A stretch of DNA of 64,000 nt from Candidatus Saccharimonadota bacterium (lineage in GTDB: Bacteria > Patescibacteriota > Saccharimonadia > Saccharimonadales > Saccharimonadaceae). Shown piece by piece: positions 54,815 to 63,986 of the stretch; position 1 is the stretch's first letter; each line of letters opens with the position of its first letter. The notes beneath the pieces are model-generated. The model did no database searches, had not been told where the DNA came from, and saw only the letters and a program-made list of their open reading frames with translations. The translations under genes were made by a program, and so were the position numbers. The stretch is from positions 124,001 to 188,000 of the forward strand of contig JAUNNB010000001.1 in assembly GCA_030531645.1 (NCBI GenBank), in the 5' to 3' direction.

Positions 54815-56635
54815 GTGCAAAACTCTTCCGACACCCAGAAGAAGAAATTAGGTATAGTTTTTTGGTCCACACGAGTTGTTTGTGCGGTTTCATTTATACT
54901 ACTTATTTTTATTTCGATTTCACACTTTGTAGTGGGTCTAAAATACACTTCGATTTCTCAAATCCAGGGTGTCCCAACCCATTGGGAAAATACTTCAATT
55001 GTTCTCCCAAATATGATTGAAGCGGACATTGTTTATTTTGATCAACTTATCGAGTGTGAGACCGATAAAGGCACTGGTAATCGTATGTTTGAATATCAGC
55101 AGTGTGGAGATAAAGACGGCACTACCGGCCAGACTGGCCTTCAACAAGGAGTCTTGAAGAATCATCTTGGCGTTGATGGATTGCCTATTCCTACTTACAC
55201 ATCACTTGCCGAGACGACAGCGGCTGGATTCACTTATCGCACTCGTGGTATTACCGGTCATGATCCAGTGCTTCCTACTGATAATTTCTATCAGTGGTTC
55301 CACGAAGTCCCGGGTAAATCATATCGTTATGACAAACTCACCTCATTTAGGCGACTAGCCAATCAAAACAAATATGTTTATGGCGGCACCCACATCTTCC
55401 CGTTAGATGATATTATCTTTAAGGATGTGGCTCAAGGTAGCTACGAATATCAGGGTCATAATTATAGCTTTACCGCACACCTTTCAGTGCCAATGCGTAT
55501 GAATCTTACAGGCAACGAGGTCTTTGAGTTCAGTGGTGATGACGACGTTTGGGTATTCTTAAATGGTCACCTTATTCTGGATATCGGTGGCACACACCAG
55601 GCTCTCCCGGGTAATTTCCGTGTTAATAAAGATGGTACAGTTACATCAACCGTTGCCGATGAAGAACCGGTCACTATTCATACAAACCTTCATGTCGGTG
55701 AAGTTGTGAATCTTGATTTCTTCTACGCGGAACGTAATACCGTAGAGTCAAATACCCTCATTACTATTTCTGGTATGGAATGGCCTATTTCTGCCGACTC
55801 TACTGTCACCGATAGATTGGTCGACGGTCGTGCCATTGAATATGTCACCGAGGTTGAAAATGATACAGCTCAGCCAGTTAATATTGAGCGTATGGCAGCC
55901 TTCATTGACGACAAGAGTCTAGGCAAGTCTGGCTTCCTCGAGCTTGTCGATGCTCACGTCCAATATAGTTATACTCCAGACATTGAGGACTCATGGGTAG
56001 ATGTAAAAATCTCCTCACCAACAGATGACCACACTGGCTTCAAACTTGAAACACCGGTCGTTTTGGGCCCAAATAAGGATGTATATACCGACGATGAAGA
56101 ATGGGAGGAAGAGGAAGAAAATACCACATCTCGCGCCGGGGCTATTCTTGCAGCTGTTACGACACGCGAATCCGATATTCCTCAAAAAGCTTATTTCCGC
56201 TTCTACTACGCGCCATCCACGGATGATGTAGATGTCACTGCTACGGTTTCATATTACACTGCAGATAAGTTTGGCGATACTGGTGTGACATACGATATTG
56301 TCAGTAGTAAATATACCCTAACACCATCTGCCTCAACTAATCCAAATGATCCTACCACTACTAACCCAACCGAGCCAGGTGGTAATACAGACAATGCCAA
56401 TGCTGGTGAGTATGTTACGCCAGATGACCTGACATCGGATGACACTGATACAAAGAACATCCCAAATGTTCCAAGCATCGGCCTCATTAGCGAATATAAG
56501 CCAGGAATTGCCTTCAGTAAGTCAATCGACGAGATTCTCTTCTCGCGCACGCTTCTGGCTGCGCTTTGCACCACCTTCACAGTGTCGCTTTTACTTGTTG
56601 TGGCCACTACAAAAAGTCCGCGAAGTGTGTTATAA
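54815..56635 (+). CDS. Surface protein with fibro-slime domain and shared beta domain
   Basis: A 606-residue protein. A signal anchor lies at about 21-42; residues about 50-320 match the fibro-slime type, including GDDDVWVFLNGHLILDIGG and VNLDFFYAER; residues about 345-515 contain the domain shared with the protein at 52020 (FIDDKSLGKSGFLEL, HVQYSYTPDIEDSW, FRFYYAPSTDD, SYYTADKF), here split by an acidic insert (EEWEEEEENTT). A Thr/Asn/Pro stalk follows, then a C-terminal hydrophobic anchor. GTG start behind AAGGAGG. Its stop TAA lies inside the gatC -10 box. Confidence 0.8.
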   Translation: MQNSSDTQKKKLGIVFWSTRVVCAVSFILLIFISISHFVVGLKYTSISQIQGVPTHWENTSIVLPNMIEADIVYFDQLIECETDKGTGNRMFEYQQCGDKDGTTGQTGLQQGVLKNHLGVDGLPIPTYTSLAETTAAGFTYRTRGITGHDPVLPTDNFYQWFHEVPGKSYRYDKLTSFRRLANQNKYVYGGTHIFPLDDIIFKDVAQGSYEYQGHNYSFTAHLSVPMRMNLTGNEVFEFSGDDDVWVFLNGHLILDIGGTHQALPGNFRVNKDGTVTSTVADEEPVTIHTNLHVGEVVNLDFFYAERNTVESNTLITISGMEWPISADSTVTDRLVDGRAIEYVTEVENDTAQPVNIERMAAFIDDKSLGKSGFLELVDAHVQYSYTPDIEDSWVDVKISSPTDDHTGFKLETPVVLGPNKDVYTDDEEWEEEEENTTSRAGAILAAVTTRESDIPQKAYFRFYYAPSTDDVDVTATVSYYTADKFGDTGVTYDIVSSKYTLTPSASTNPNDPTTTNPTEPGGNTDNANAGEYVTPDDLTSDDTDTKNIPNVPSIGLISEYKPGIAFSKSIDEILFSRTLLAALCTTFTVSLLLVVATTKSPRSVL

Positions 56636-56636
56636 T
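56628..56636 (+). promoter_or_regulatory. Extended -10 promoter, leaderless type, for gatC; contains the upstream stop
   Basis: TGT-TATAAT ends 7 bases before the ATG at 56644. The stop codon TAA of the fibro-slime gene is at 56633-56635, inside the hexamer. Confidence 0.65.
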
Positions 56637-56643
56637 TAACCCC

Positions 56644-56931
56644 ATGGAAATCACTCGCGAGGACATCTTGCATTTGGCTGACTTGTCAAATTTTAGCCTT
56701 TCTGAGGCTGAAATTGATTCGCTTGGCAATAATTTGCAGGATATTATTAAATATATATCTCAACTTGATGAGCTCGACACTGAAGGTGTGGAGCCTACTT
56801 ACCAAGTTTTTGAAATGGAAAATGTGTGGCGTGACGACGAGATTTTAGGTCAGGATGCCACTCCAGATGAGTTGCTCGCGACCGCTCCAGCTGAATATCA
56901 ACATCAAATCAAAGTTCCAAAGGTGTTATAA
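56644..56931 (+). CDS. gatC: Glutamyl/aspartyl-tRNA amidotransferase subunit C
   Basis: Stabilises GatA in the enzyme that makes Gln-tRNA and Asn-tRNA by amidation. The protein has 95 residues. ITREDILHLADLSNFSLSE at the start and GVEPTYQVFEMENVWRDDE later are typical. The ATG at 56644, 7 bases after the -10 box, is preferred to an in-frame start at 56566 inside the previous gene. gatA follows after 1 base. Confidence 0.92.
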   Translation: MEITREDILHLADLSNFSLSEAEIDSLGNNLQDIIKYISQLDELDTEGVEPTYQVFEMENVWRDDEILGQDATPDELLATAPAEYQHQIKVPKVL

Positions 56932-56932
56932 C

Positions 56933-58312
56933 ATGAAGATCGCATCGAAAACAGTTTCTGCTGTATCGCTTGTCAAGGAAGCGCTCGAAAAGGCTAAGAA
57001 ATATGCCGAATATAATGTTTTTGTATCTTTGAACGAGGAAGAGGCTTTGAAGAAAGCCGAAGAAATTGATGCTCGTATCGCTAAGGGTGAGAATGTTGGT
57101 CGTCTAGCTGGTGTCCCATACGCTTTGAAAGATAACTTCCTGAGCGAAGAGGGAAATACTACCGCTTCATCAAAGATTCTTGAACCATTTCACGCCCCTA
57201 TCACATCTACTGCAGTCTCCAAGATTGAGGCTGAAGGTGCCATTATGATTGGCCGCACCAACCTAGATTCTTTTGCACACGGATCTTCTACAGAGAACTC
57301 TTACTTTGGCCCAACTTTGAACTCACACGACAAGACACGCGTTGCTGGTGGCTCGTCCGGTGGTTCTGCCGTGGCGGTGGCCCTAGATATCGTAGAATTT
57401 GCTACCGGCACAGATACAGGCGGCTCTATTCGCCAGCCGGCTTCATTTAACGGCGTTTATGGCTTGAAACCAACCTATGGTACTATTTCTCGCTACGGCG
57501 TGGTTGCTATGGCTAGCTCTACTGATGTTGTTGGCTTCTTTACAAAAACTCCAGATGATATGAACTTACTTATGTCTATTGCTGCTGGTCAGGATTCGAA
57601 AGATATGACCACTCTTCCAGATTTCTATGACGAAGAGCCAAAGACCATTAAGCGCATTGGTGTTATTAAAGATTTCGATAACGATGCCGTAGATCAGGAT
57701 ATTCGTGATGCTCTCGCACACAAAGTTGAATTGTTGAAGTCTAAAGGTTACGAAATTGTCGAGCTAGAAATGCCTACATTGAAATATGCTCTTGCAGTGT
57801 ATTATATTGTGGTTCCAGCCGAGGTTAGCTCTAACTTATCTCGCCATGATGGCATTCGTTATGGCTATCGTAGTGAAGACGCAAAGAGCTTAGGCGAAGT
57901 CTATGGCAAATCCCGTAATGAAGGTTTTATGCCAGAGAATAAGCGTCGTATTATGATTGGTAACTTCGTGCTAAGCTCCGGCTTCTATGATGCGTATTAT
58001 TTGAAAGCTCAGAAGGCTCGCACGAAGATTATTGAAGAATACAACAAAGCATTCGAAAAGTGTGATTGTATTCTCACTCCGGTTTCACCAAACCCAGCAT
58101 TTCACCTCGGCGAAAAAGTAAACGATCCTGTTGCAATGTATCTAGAAGACGTAATGAGTGTGCCAATCAATCTTGCCGGTGTGCCAAGTCTTGCTGTTCC
58201 TGCTGGCGAAACCGCAGATGGTTTGTCTCTAGGTCTCCAAATTGTCGGTCCACGCAGAAGTGATAAAACTCTCATCGAATTCTCGAAGGAATTGGAGGAG
58301 GCGAATGAATAG
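56933..58312 (+). CDS. gatA: Glutamyl/aspartyl-tRNA amidotransferase subunit A
   Basis: Amidase that frees ammonia from glutamine for GatB. The protein has 459 residues. The Ser-cisSer-Lys triad is in GVPYALKDNF (Lys), AGGSSGGSAVAV (cis-Ser) and TGTDTGGSIRQPA (nucleophile Ser). I start at the ATG 56933, right after the gatC stop; an in-frame ATG at 56855 lies inside gatC. Overlaps the start of the next small gene by 8 bases. Confidence 0.95.
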   Translation: MKIASKTVSAVSLVKEALEKAKKYAEYNVFVSLNEEEALKKAEEIDARIAKGENVGRLAGVPYALKDNFLSEEGNTTASSKILEPFHAPITSTAVSKIEAEGAIMIGRTNLDSFAHGSSTENSYFGPTLNSHDKTRVAGGSSGGSAVAVALDIVEFATGTDTGGSIRQPASFNGVYGLKPTYGTISRYGVVAMASSTDVVGFFTKTPDDMNLLMSIAAGQDSKDMTTLPDFYDEEPKTIKRIGVIKDFDNDAVDQDIRDALAHKVELLKSKGYEIVELEMPTLKYALAVYYIVVPAEVSSNLSRHDGIRYGYRSEDAKSLGEVYGKSRNEGFMPENKRRIMIGNFVLSSGFYDAYYLKAQKARTKIIEEYNKAFEKCDCILTPVSPNPAFHLGEKVNDPVAMYLEDVMSVPINLAGVPSLAVPAGETADGLSLGLQIVGPRRSDKTLIEFSKELEEANE

Positions 58313-58724
58313 TACTGTAATCTTTCTAGCTATTGCAATCGTAATTGTCGGAATCATGGTCTTTATTGCCATCACTTTGACTGGCCACAAGCCACACGAG
58401 TTCGATAAAGAAATCTACCAATCCGATTTCCTTAGTATCGAAAATCAGCTTATTAAGGAGCAGCCACTCACCTTCAATGCTAGTGTGATTGAAGCTGATA
58501 AGTTGCTTGATAAGGCACTCAGGGAACTAGATTTGCCAGGAAAAACTATGGGTGAGCGCATGAAATCTGCCCACGGACATTTCTCTGAAGAAAATTCCGT
58601 TTGGTATGTTCATAAAATTCGTAATCAAATCGCGCACGAGCGTGGATTCCAGGTAGATTATAATCAAGCTAAGCGTGCGCTTGCGACTTATCGCCAAGCA
58701 CTAAAAGATTTGGGAGCTATCTAA
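58305..58724 (+). CDS. Small membrane protein with HEPN-like RNxxAH motif, between gatA and gatB
   Basis: A 139-residue protein with one N-terminal membrane helix (about 4-26) and a helical soluble part. Near the end it carries RNQIAH at 106-111 (R-x4-H, as in HEPN domains) followed by a last helix (about 120-137). HEPN domains are helical and often RNases or nucleic acid partners; the motif alone is suggestive only. ATG at 58305 has GGAGGAGG upstream and overlaps gatA's end by 8 bases; gatB starts in its stop (TAATG). Conserved placement would imply a link with tRNA amidation or just co-expression. Confidence 0.6.
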   Translation: MNSTVIFLAIAIVIVGIMVFIAITLTGHKPHEFDKEIYQSDFLSIENQLIKEQPLTFNASVIEADKLLDKALRELDLPGKTMGERMKSAHGHFSEENSVWYVHKIRNQIAHERGFQVDYNQAKRALATYRQALKDLGAI

Positions 58725-60139
58725 TGAGTAAGAAATATGAAATTACAATCGGTATTGAATGTCACGTTCAGTTAGCCACTAAGACTAAGCTCTTTTCTGA
58801 AGTTGATAATGATGCTCGTGGCAAAGATCCAAATACTTGCGTTTCACCAGTCGATTATGCTCTTCCAGGTATGCTTCCAAGACTCAATAAAGAAGCTATC
58901 CGCATGGCAGTTGTAGCTGGGCAAGCTCTTAATTCTGAAATTAATTTGAGCTCACGCTTTGACCGCAAACATTATTACTATCCTGATTTGCCAAAGGGAT
59001 ATCAGATTTCTCAGCTCTACCATCCTATTATTGGCGCTGGTTACATTGAGCTTCCTGATGGTACAAGGATTCGTATCGAACATGCTCATCTTGAGGAAGA
59101 TGCTGGTAAGCTCAGCCACTATGACACATATTCCTTGGTTGATTTGAACCGCGCCGGCACACCACTTATCGAAATCGTCAGTATGCCAGATATTCACTCT
59201 GCTAAGCATGCTCATGATTATTGCAAAGAGCTCTGGCGTATTATGACCTTTGCGGGTGTTTGCTATGGCGACTTGTATAACGGTAATATGCGCTTTGATG
59301 TAAACATTTCTCTTGCATTGCCAGGCGCCGAAAAACTTGGTACTCGCGCAGAGATTAAAAACCTCAACTCATTCAGAAGCGTCGAACGCGCTGTTGAATA
59401 TGAATACGAAAGGCAGAGTAAGTTGCTTGATGCGGGCGAGAGAGTCGTCCAGGAAACTCGTGGTTGGAATGACGCTACCGGCAAGACCACCTCTCAGCGT
59501 TCAAAGGAAGAAGCTCAGGATTATCGCTATATGCCAGAACCTGATATTCCACCTATTAATCTCACGAAGGAATTTGTTGAGGCTAATAAACCGGGGCTAC
59601 TCCCTGCCGACTATCGTGAAAAACTCGGCGGCACTATCAGTAGTGACATTCTAGAGATTTTGCTAGATTATCAACCACTTGTCGCTAAACTCGTTGAATT
59701 AGAAGATAAGAACGCGATTAAAAAAGTGTCTAACTTGTTTAGCTCTGTGTTGCTTGCTGAAGAAAATACTAGCTTACTCAACGACGAACTTCCATCCGCA
59801 ACTCAGCTCAAAGATCTCGTGGCGATGAGTGAAAATCAAGAGCTTTCCAGCACCGGTACCAAGGAAGTCTTTATTAAGTTCTTCGACCCAGAAATGCATT
59901 TTAAAGATGCAAAGACCATTGCCAAGGAGCTCAATGTCCTCCAGGAAAACGACACCGGCGCTCTCGAAGCAATCGTTGACAAGGTCTTGGCGGACCCAGC
60001 CACCAAGAAGGCGCAGGAAGATTACAAAGCTGGTCAGGAGAAAGTCCTCGGGTTCCTCGTTGGTCAAGTCATGAAAGAATCTCACGGTAAGGCTAATCCG
60101 TCCGCTGCGCAAACCATCTTGAAGGAAAAATTGAAGTAA
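58724..60139 (+). CDS. gatB: Glutamyl/aspartyl-tRNA amidotransferase subunit B
   Basis: Binds misacylated tRNA and carries out the kinase and amidation steps. The protein has 471 residues, full length. EITIGIECHVQL at the start, DYALPGMLPRLN, HLEEDAGKL, DLNRAGTPLIEIVS and the FRSVERAVEYE region are typical of GatB, and the helical and YqeY-like tail ends in KANPSAAQTILKEKL. Last step of the gat operon; presence implies no need for GlnRS or AsnRS. Confidence 0.96.
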   Translation: MSKKYEITIGIECHVQLATKTKLFSEVDNDARGKDPNTCVSPVDYALPGMLPRLNKEAIRMAVVAGQALNSEINLSSRFDRKHYYYPDLPKGYQISQLYHPIIGAGYIELPDGTRIRIEHAHLEEDAGKLSHYDTYSLVDLNRAGTPLIEIVSMPDIHSAKHAHDYCKELWRIMTFAGVCYGDLYNGNMRFDVNISLALPGAEKLGTRAEIKNLNSFRSVERAVEYEYERQSKLLDAGERVVQETRGWNDATGKTTSQRSKEEAQDYRYMPEPDIPPINLTKEFVEANKPGLLPADYREKLGGTISSDILEILLDYQPLVAKLVELEDKNAIKKVSNLFSSVLLAEENTSLLNDELPSATQLKDLVAMSENQELSSTGTKEVFIKFFDPEMHFKDAKTIAKELNVLQENDTGALEAIVDKVLADPATKKAQEDYKAGQEKVLGFLVGQVMKESHGKANPSAAQTILKEKLK

Positions 60140-61620
60140 TGTATACGCTCGCCGTCATCCTCACGTTTTTAAATAGCTTTGCCTTCTTTGGGCTCATCTA
60201 TTTAAAAACTCATGTCGGCATGGTATCGGTTGATGAGATTATTTATCATCTGAAAGTGCCTCTAGCTGGCACGGCTAATGTAATGGTCCTTAGTCTCATC
60301 GGCTTTCTAGTGGTGCTGCCACTTCTTACCACACTAATAGCCGCATTTATCTTGAAGCGTCTGCACGTTGACTTTAGACTTAAAACCAAGAAGAAAGATA
60401 TCCACTACGCGTCAGATAAGATTGCAACGAGGGTCTTCGTGGTGTTTGCACTTGTGGCGCTAGTTGCTCAATTAATTTTCGCAGACCATAAGCTTGGCGT
60501 CACAGATTATATTGCTAACCAGCTCGAAGACTCGCCATTTATTGAGGATCACTATGTTGACCCAGAAAAAACCGAGATTGAGTTCCCAGAAAAGAAACGC
60601 AATCTGATTCATATCTATCTCGAGTCGATGGAGGGAACATTCTTCGATAAAACTAACAACGGCTATCAGAAAGAAAGTCTGATTCCAGAATTGCAACAAC
60701 TCGCGCAGGAGAATACCAACTTCTCTCATACTAGTGGTCTTGGTGGCGCCATGGGTAGCTTTGGTGTGTCATGGACAATGGCCGCGCTAGTATCCTCTAC
60801 CGCCGGCATTCCGATGAAGCTTCCAGTGATGGAAAATTTCGGCACTTATACTTCCAGCTTGCTTCAAAAGACGTATACTCTAGGCAATATTCTTGAGAAG
60901 GAAGGCTATAAAAATGTCTTTATGGCTGGCTCCGACGCAACCTTCGGCGGCCGCAAAGTGTATTATCAAGGACATGGTAATTATGAAATTAAGGATCTCT
61001 TCACAGCTTATAAGGACGGCATCGTAGAGGATGGGTATTATAATTTCTGGGGCTTTGAGGATTCTTATCTCTTCAATTATGCGAAAAAAGAACTTACCGA
61101 GCTTGCCAAATCAGACCAACCGTTCAATTTTGAAGTTCTCACCGTCAATTCCCATTTTCCAGACGGCCTCGTTGAGAAAGATTGTGACACTTCCAAATAC
61201 AGTGACAGCTATACCAACGCAGTTCGCTGTTCATCTAAATATGTCAGCGCATTCGTCAAGTGGATTCAGGAGCAGGACTTCTACGAAAACACTACCATCA
61301 TTATCTCTGGTGATCACCTCTCTATGGCAAATAATCCAATCCTCGGCGATGATAATTACCCACGCAATGTCTACAATGTTATCATCAATTCTGCAATTAA
61401 AAACCCAGACCAAAAAGTTACAAAGAACCGTCTTTTCACCACTATGGATTTCTTCCCGACCGCGCTCGCTGCAATCGGTGCGAAAATCGATGGCGACAAG
61501 CTAGGTCTAGGTGTGAATCTCTACTCCGGACAACCAACTCTGGCCGAGGAACTAGGCCTAGATGTTCTCAACGACGAGCTCATCAAACGCTCCAATTTCT
61601 ATACCAATAAATTTATTTGA
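60139..61620 (+). CDS. LtaS/MdoB-like membrane sulfatase-fold phosphoglycerol transferase
   Basis: A 493-residue protein with three visible N-terminal membrane helices (about 3-24, 47-75, 96-115) and an extracellular sulfatase-fold domain. RNLIHIYLESMEG, FGVSWTMAALVSSTAGIP (nucleophile Ser/Thr region), NFEVLTVNSHFPDG and IIISGDHLSMAN give the metal-binding blocks of alkaline-phosphatase-like enzymes such as LtaS. It could move phosphoglycerol or phosphoethanolamine to surface glycans or lipids. It overlaps gatB by one base (TAATG), an odd functional pairing but likely just co-transcription. Confidence 0.8.
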   Translation: MYTLAVILTFLNSFAFFGLIYLKTHVGMVSVDEIIYHLKVPLAGTANVMVLSLIGFLVVLPLLTTLIAAFILKRLHVDFRLKTKKKDIHYASDKIATRVFVVFALVALVAQLIFADHKLGVTDYIANQLEDSPFIEDHYVDPEKTEIEFPEKKRNLIHIYLESMEGTFFDKTNNGYQKESLIPELQQLAQENTNFSHTSGLGGAMGSFGVSWTMAALVSSTAGIPMKLPVMENFGTYTSSLLQKTYTLGNILEKEGYKNVFMAGSDATFGGRKVYYQGHGNYEIKDLFTAYKDGIVEDGYYNFWGFEDSYLFNYAKKELTELAKSDQPFNFEVLTVNSHFPDGLVEKDCDTSKYSDSYTNAVRCSSKYVSAFVKWIQEQDFYENTTIIISGDHLSMANNPILGDDNYPRNVYNVIINSAIKNPDQKVTKNRLFTTMDFFPTALAAIGAKIDGDKLGLGVNLYSGQPTLAEELGLDVLNDELIKRSNFYTNKFI

Positions 61621-61639
61621 TTTTTCTAAGCCTTTGTGG

Positions 61640-61645
61640 TAAAAT
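61640..61645 (+). promoter_or_regulatory. -10 box of fusA
   Basis: TAAAAT, preceded by TGTGG (TG at 61637-61638 and one base spacer). Leader of about 28 bases with AAGGA before the ATG at 61680. Confidence 0.5.
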
Positions 61646-61679
61646 TAACCCTAGTGAAATATTAATTTAAGGATTTTTT

Positions 61680-63779
61680 ATGGCAACCGAAATAAAAGAT
61701 TTATCAAAGTTGCGCAATATTGGTATTATCGCCCATATTGACGCAGGTAAAACGACTTGTTCCGAAGCCATCCTTTATCGTACCGGTTTGAAGCACAAAA
61801 TCGACCTCGTTAAAGGTGACACCGGTGGCGCCACCACCGACTGGATGGAACAGGAGAAGGAACGCGGTATCACTATTACATCTGCCGCTGTTACTGCATA
61901 CTGGAAGGGTCACAAGATCAACATTATTGATACCCCAGGCCACATCGACTTCACCGCTGAGGTGGAACGCTCACTTCGCGTTCTCGATGGTGCCGTCGTG
62001 GTCTTCGATGGTAAGATGGGTGTTGAGGCTCAGTCTGAAACCGTTTGGCGCCAGGCTACCAAATATGGTGTCCCTCGCATCTGTTTCGTAAACAAGATTA
62101 ACCAGATTGGTGGTGATTTCTACAAATCTCTCGAATCAATTCACAAGCGTCTTTCTAAGAACGCTGTTGCTATCCACCTCCCAATCGGTTTTGAAAAAGA
62201 CATCTGTGGTGTTGTTGACCTCGTTGATATGAAGGCTTACACCTACAAGGATTACACCGACCACGAATTAACCGTTGGTGAAATTCCTGCAGATATGCTC
62301 GAGAAAGCTAAGAACGCTCGCTCAATGCTCGTTGAGGAAGCTGTTCAGGCTGACGAAGAGCTTATGAACAAATACTTCGAACAGGGTGAAGATGCAATTA
62401 CCGTCGACGAACTTAAGACTGCTCTCCGCAAGCGCGTGCTTGATGGCGACTTCTTCCTCGTTACTGGTGGTGATGGCCGTGGTGTCGTGATTGAAAAACT
62501 TCTCGACCTTTGTGCTGACTATCTCCCATCTCCTCTTGATCGTGATCAGGGCCAGACCGTTGGTACCGATCCAAAGACTGGTAATGAAGTTATCCGTAAG
62601 GCTGATGAAAAAGAGCCTCTTACTGCTCTCGCATTCAAGATTGCTACCGACCCATTCGTTGGCAAGCTCGTATTCATCCGTGTTTACTCCGGTAAACTCA
62701 CTTCCGGTTCTTACATTATGAACGCAACTACTGGCGATAAGGAACGCGTTGGTCGTATCGTCCGTATGTTCGCTGATAAGCGTGAAGATATCGATGAAGT
62801 CACTGCTGGTGATATTGCCGCTGTGGTTGGTCTCAAAGATACCACTACTGGTACCACTCTTTGTGACCCAGCTCATCCAATTCACCTCGAGTCTATCGAA
62901 TTCCCAGATCCACCTGTATCTATTGCTGTTGAGCCTAAGACTAAGGCTGACCAGGAAAAAATGGGTATTGGCCTCTCTAAGATGGCTGAAGAAGATCCTA
63001 CCTTCCGTGTCCACAGCGATGAAGAAACCGGCCAGACCATTATTTCCGGTATGGGCGAGCTCCACCTCGAGATTATTATCGACCGTTTGAAGCGTGAACA
63101 TGGCGTTGAAGCTAACACTGGTGCTCCACAGGTTGCCTATCGTGAAACTATTCGCGGTACCGCTGAAGCACAAGGTAAGCACATCAAGCAGTCCGGTGGT
63201 CGTGGTCAGTATGGTGATGTTTGGATTAAGTTTGAACCAAATGAACCAGGTAAAGGCTTTGAATTCATCGACCAGATTAAAGGTGGTGTCGTTCCTCAGG
63301 AATACCGCAAACCTGTCCAGCAAGGTGTTGAAGAAACCCTTAACGGTGGTGTTATCGCTGGCTACCCAGTTGTCGATGTCAAAGCTACCCTCTATGATGG
63401 TTCTTACCACGATGTCGACTCCTCCGAGCTCGCCTTCAAACTCGCAGGTAGCCTCGCTACTCGTGAAGGTATTTCCAAGGCTAGCCCAGTGCTCCTCGAG
63501 CCTGTGATGAAGTTGGAAATCACTACCCCTGAAGAATTCATGGGCGATGTGATTGGCGATATTAACGCTCGCCGTGGCCGCATTGATGAAATGGAAGATC
63601 TAAACGGCGGTGCTAAGCTAATCCGCGCCTTCTGTCCACTCGGTAACCTCTTCGGTTACACCTCCGATCTCCGCTCTATGAGCCAAGGTCGTGCTGCATC
63701 CAGCATGGAGCTCTTTGCTTACGAGGAAGTTCCACCTAATGTGGCAAACGAAATCATTGCAGAACGCAACGCTAAATAA
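61680..63779 (+). CDS. fusA: Translation elongation factor G
   Basis: GTPase that moves tRNAs and mRNA on the ribosome. The protein has 699 residues with normal five-domain order. G1 AHIDAGKTT (18-26) and DTPGH are normal, but the G4 guanine-specificity motif NKxD reads NKIN at 138-141, with Asn in place of the Asp. Domain IV has the usual GGRGQYGDV region and GGVVPQEY. Start set by family length; TAAGGA lies upstream. Single gene with its own terminator; rpsL, rpsG and tuf are not adjacent. Confidence 0.96.
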   Translation: MATEIKDLSKLRNIGIIAHIDAGKTTCSEAILYRTGLKHKIDLVKGDTGGATTDWMEQEKERGITITSAAVTAYWKGHKINIIDTPGHIDFTAEVERSLRVLDGAVVVFDGKMGVEAQSETVWRQATKYGVPRICFVNKINQIGGDFYKSLESIHKRLSKNAVAIHLPIGFEKDICGVVDLVDMKAYTYKDYTDHELTVGEIPADMLEKAKNARSMLVEEAVQADEELMNKYFEQGEDAITVDELKTALRKRVLDGDFFLVTGGDGRGVVIEKLLDLCADYLPSPLDRDQGQTVGTDPKTGNEVIRKADEKEPLTALAFKIATDPFVGKLVFIRVYSGKLTSGSYIMNATTGDKERVGRIVRMFADKREDIDEVTAGDIAAVVGLKDTTTGTTLCDPAHPIHLESIEFPDPPVSIAVEPKTKADQEKMGIGLSKMAEEDPTFRVHSDEETGQTIISGMGELHLEIIIDRLKREHGVEANTGAPQVAYRETIRGTAEAQGKHIKQSGGRGQYGDVWIKFEPNEPGKGFEFIDQIKGGVVPQEYRKPVQQGVEETLNGGVIAGYPVVDVKATLYDGSYHDVDSSELAFKLAGSLATREGISKASPVLLEPVMKLEITTPEEFMGDVIGDINARRGRIDEMEDLNGGAKLIRAFCPLGNLFGYTSDLRSMSQGRAASSMELFAYEEVPPNVANEIIAERNAK

Positions 63780-63786
63780 TAGTAAT

Positions 63787-63816
63787 AAAAAGAGCCCCCG
63801 AAAGGGGGTTCTTTTT
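63787..63816 (+). terminator. Intrinsic terminator of fusA
   Basis: AAAAAGAGCCCCC pairs with GGGGGTTCTTTTT (one G-T pair) around a GAAA tetraloop, ending in T runs. Confidence 0.9.
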
Positions 63817-63839
63817 ATCTTTATAAAACGCCATAAATT

Positions 63840-63848
63840 TGCTATAAT
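63840..63848 (+). promoter_or_regulatory. Extended -10 promoter of the terminal structured RNA
   Basis: TGC-TATAAT ends 3 bases before the outer helix of the RNA at 63852, which fits a transcript start at or just inside that helix. Confidence 0.65.
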
Positions 63849-63851
63849 TAA

Positions 63852-63986
63852 GGTGTCTAAACCAAATTAATAAGCAACAGTTACAGCAATAGAGTATGTA
63901 ATACTTTGTTATGTCGTATTTGCCCGAGACTAGGACATCACGACATAATAGGGTTAATATGACTCTGTTGCTTGGGTTTAGACACC
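63852..63986 (+). ncRNA. Large structured RNA: 6S-like or riboswitch-like (continues to window edge)
   Basis: No reading frame fits here. The outer helix P1 pairs GGTGTCTAAACC (63852-63863) with GGTTTAGACACC (63975-63986), 12 bp without mismatch. P2 pairs AAGCAACAG (63872-63880) with CTGTTGCTT (63965-63973). A distal helix P3 pairs TTATGTCGT (63909-63917) with ACGACATAA (63940-63948), and a small hairpin AGTAT/ATACT lies at 63893-63905. Nested helices around a central open region recall 6S RNA. But GACACC of P1 can also pair with GGTGTC at 63993-63998, a P1-versus-terminator layout seen in riboswitches. No tmRNA, SRP or RNase P signature. Confidence 0.6.

Noticed and set aside
62322-63410. 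A 362-codon open frame on the minus strand inside fusA
   Set aside because: Shadow of biased codons in fusA. No start signal and no family resemblance, while the plus strand is clearly EF-G.
63852-63986. tmRNA, SRP RNA or RNase P RNA as identity of the terminal RNA
   Set aside because: No tRNA-like ends, no GGAA/GGAAGG-type SRP tetraloop context, and no GAGGAAAGTCC-type RNase P core.
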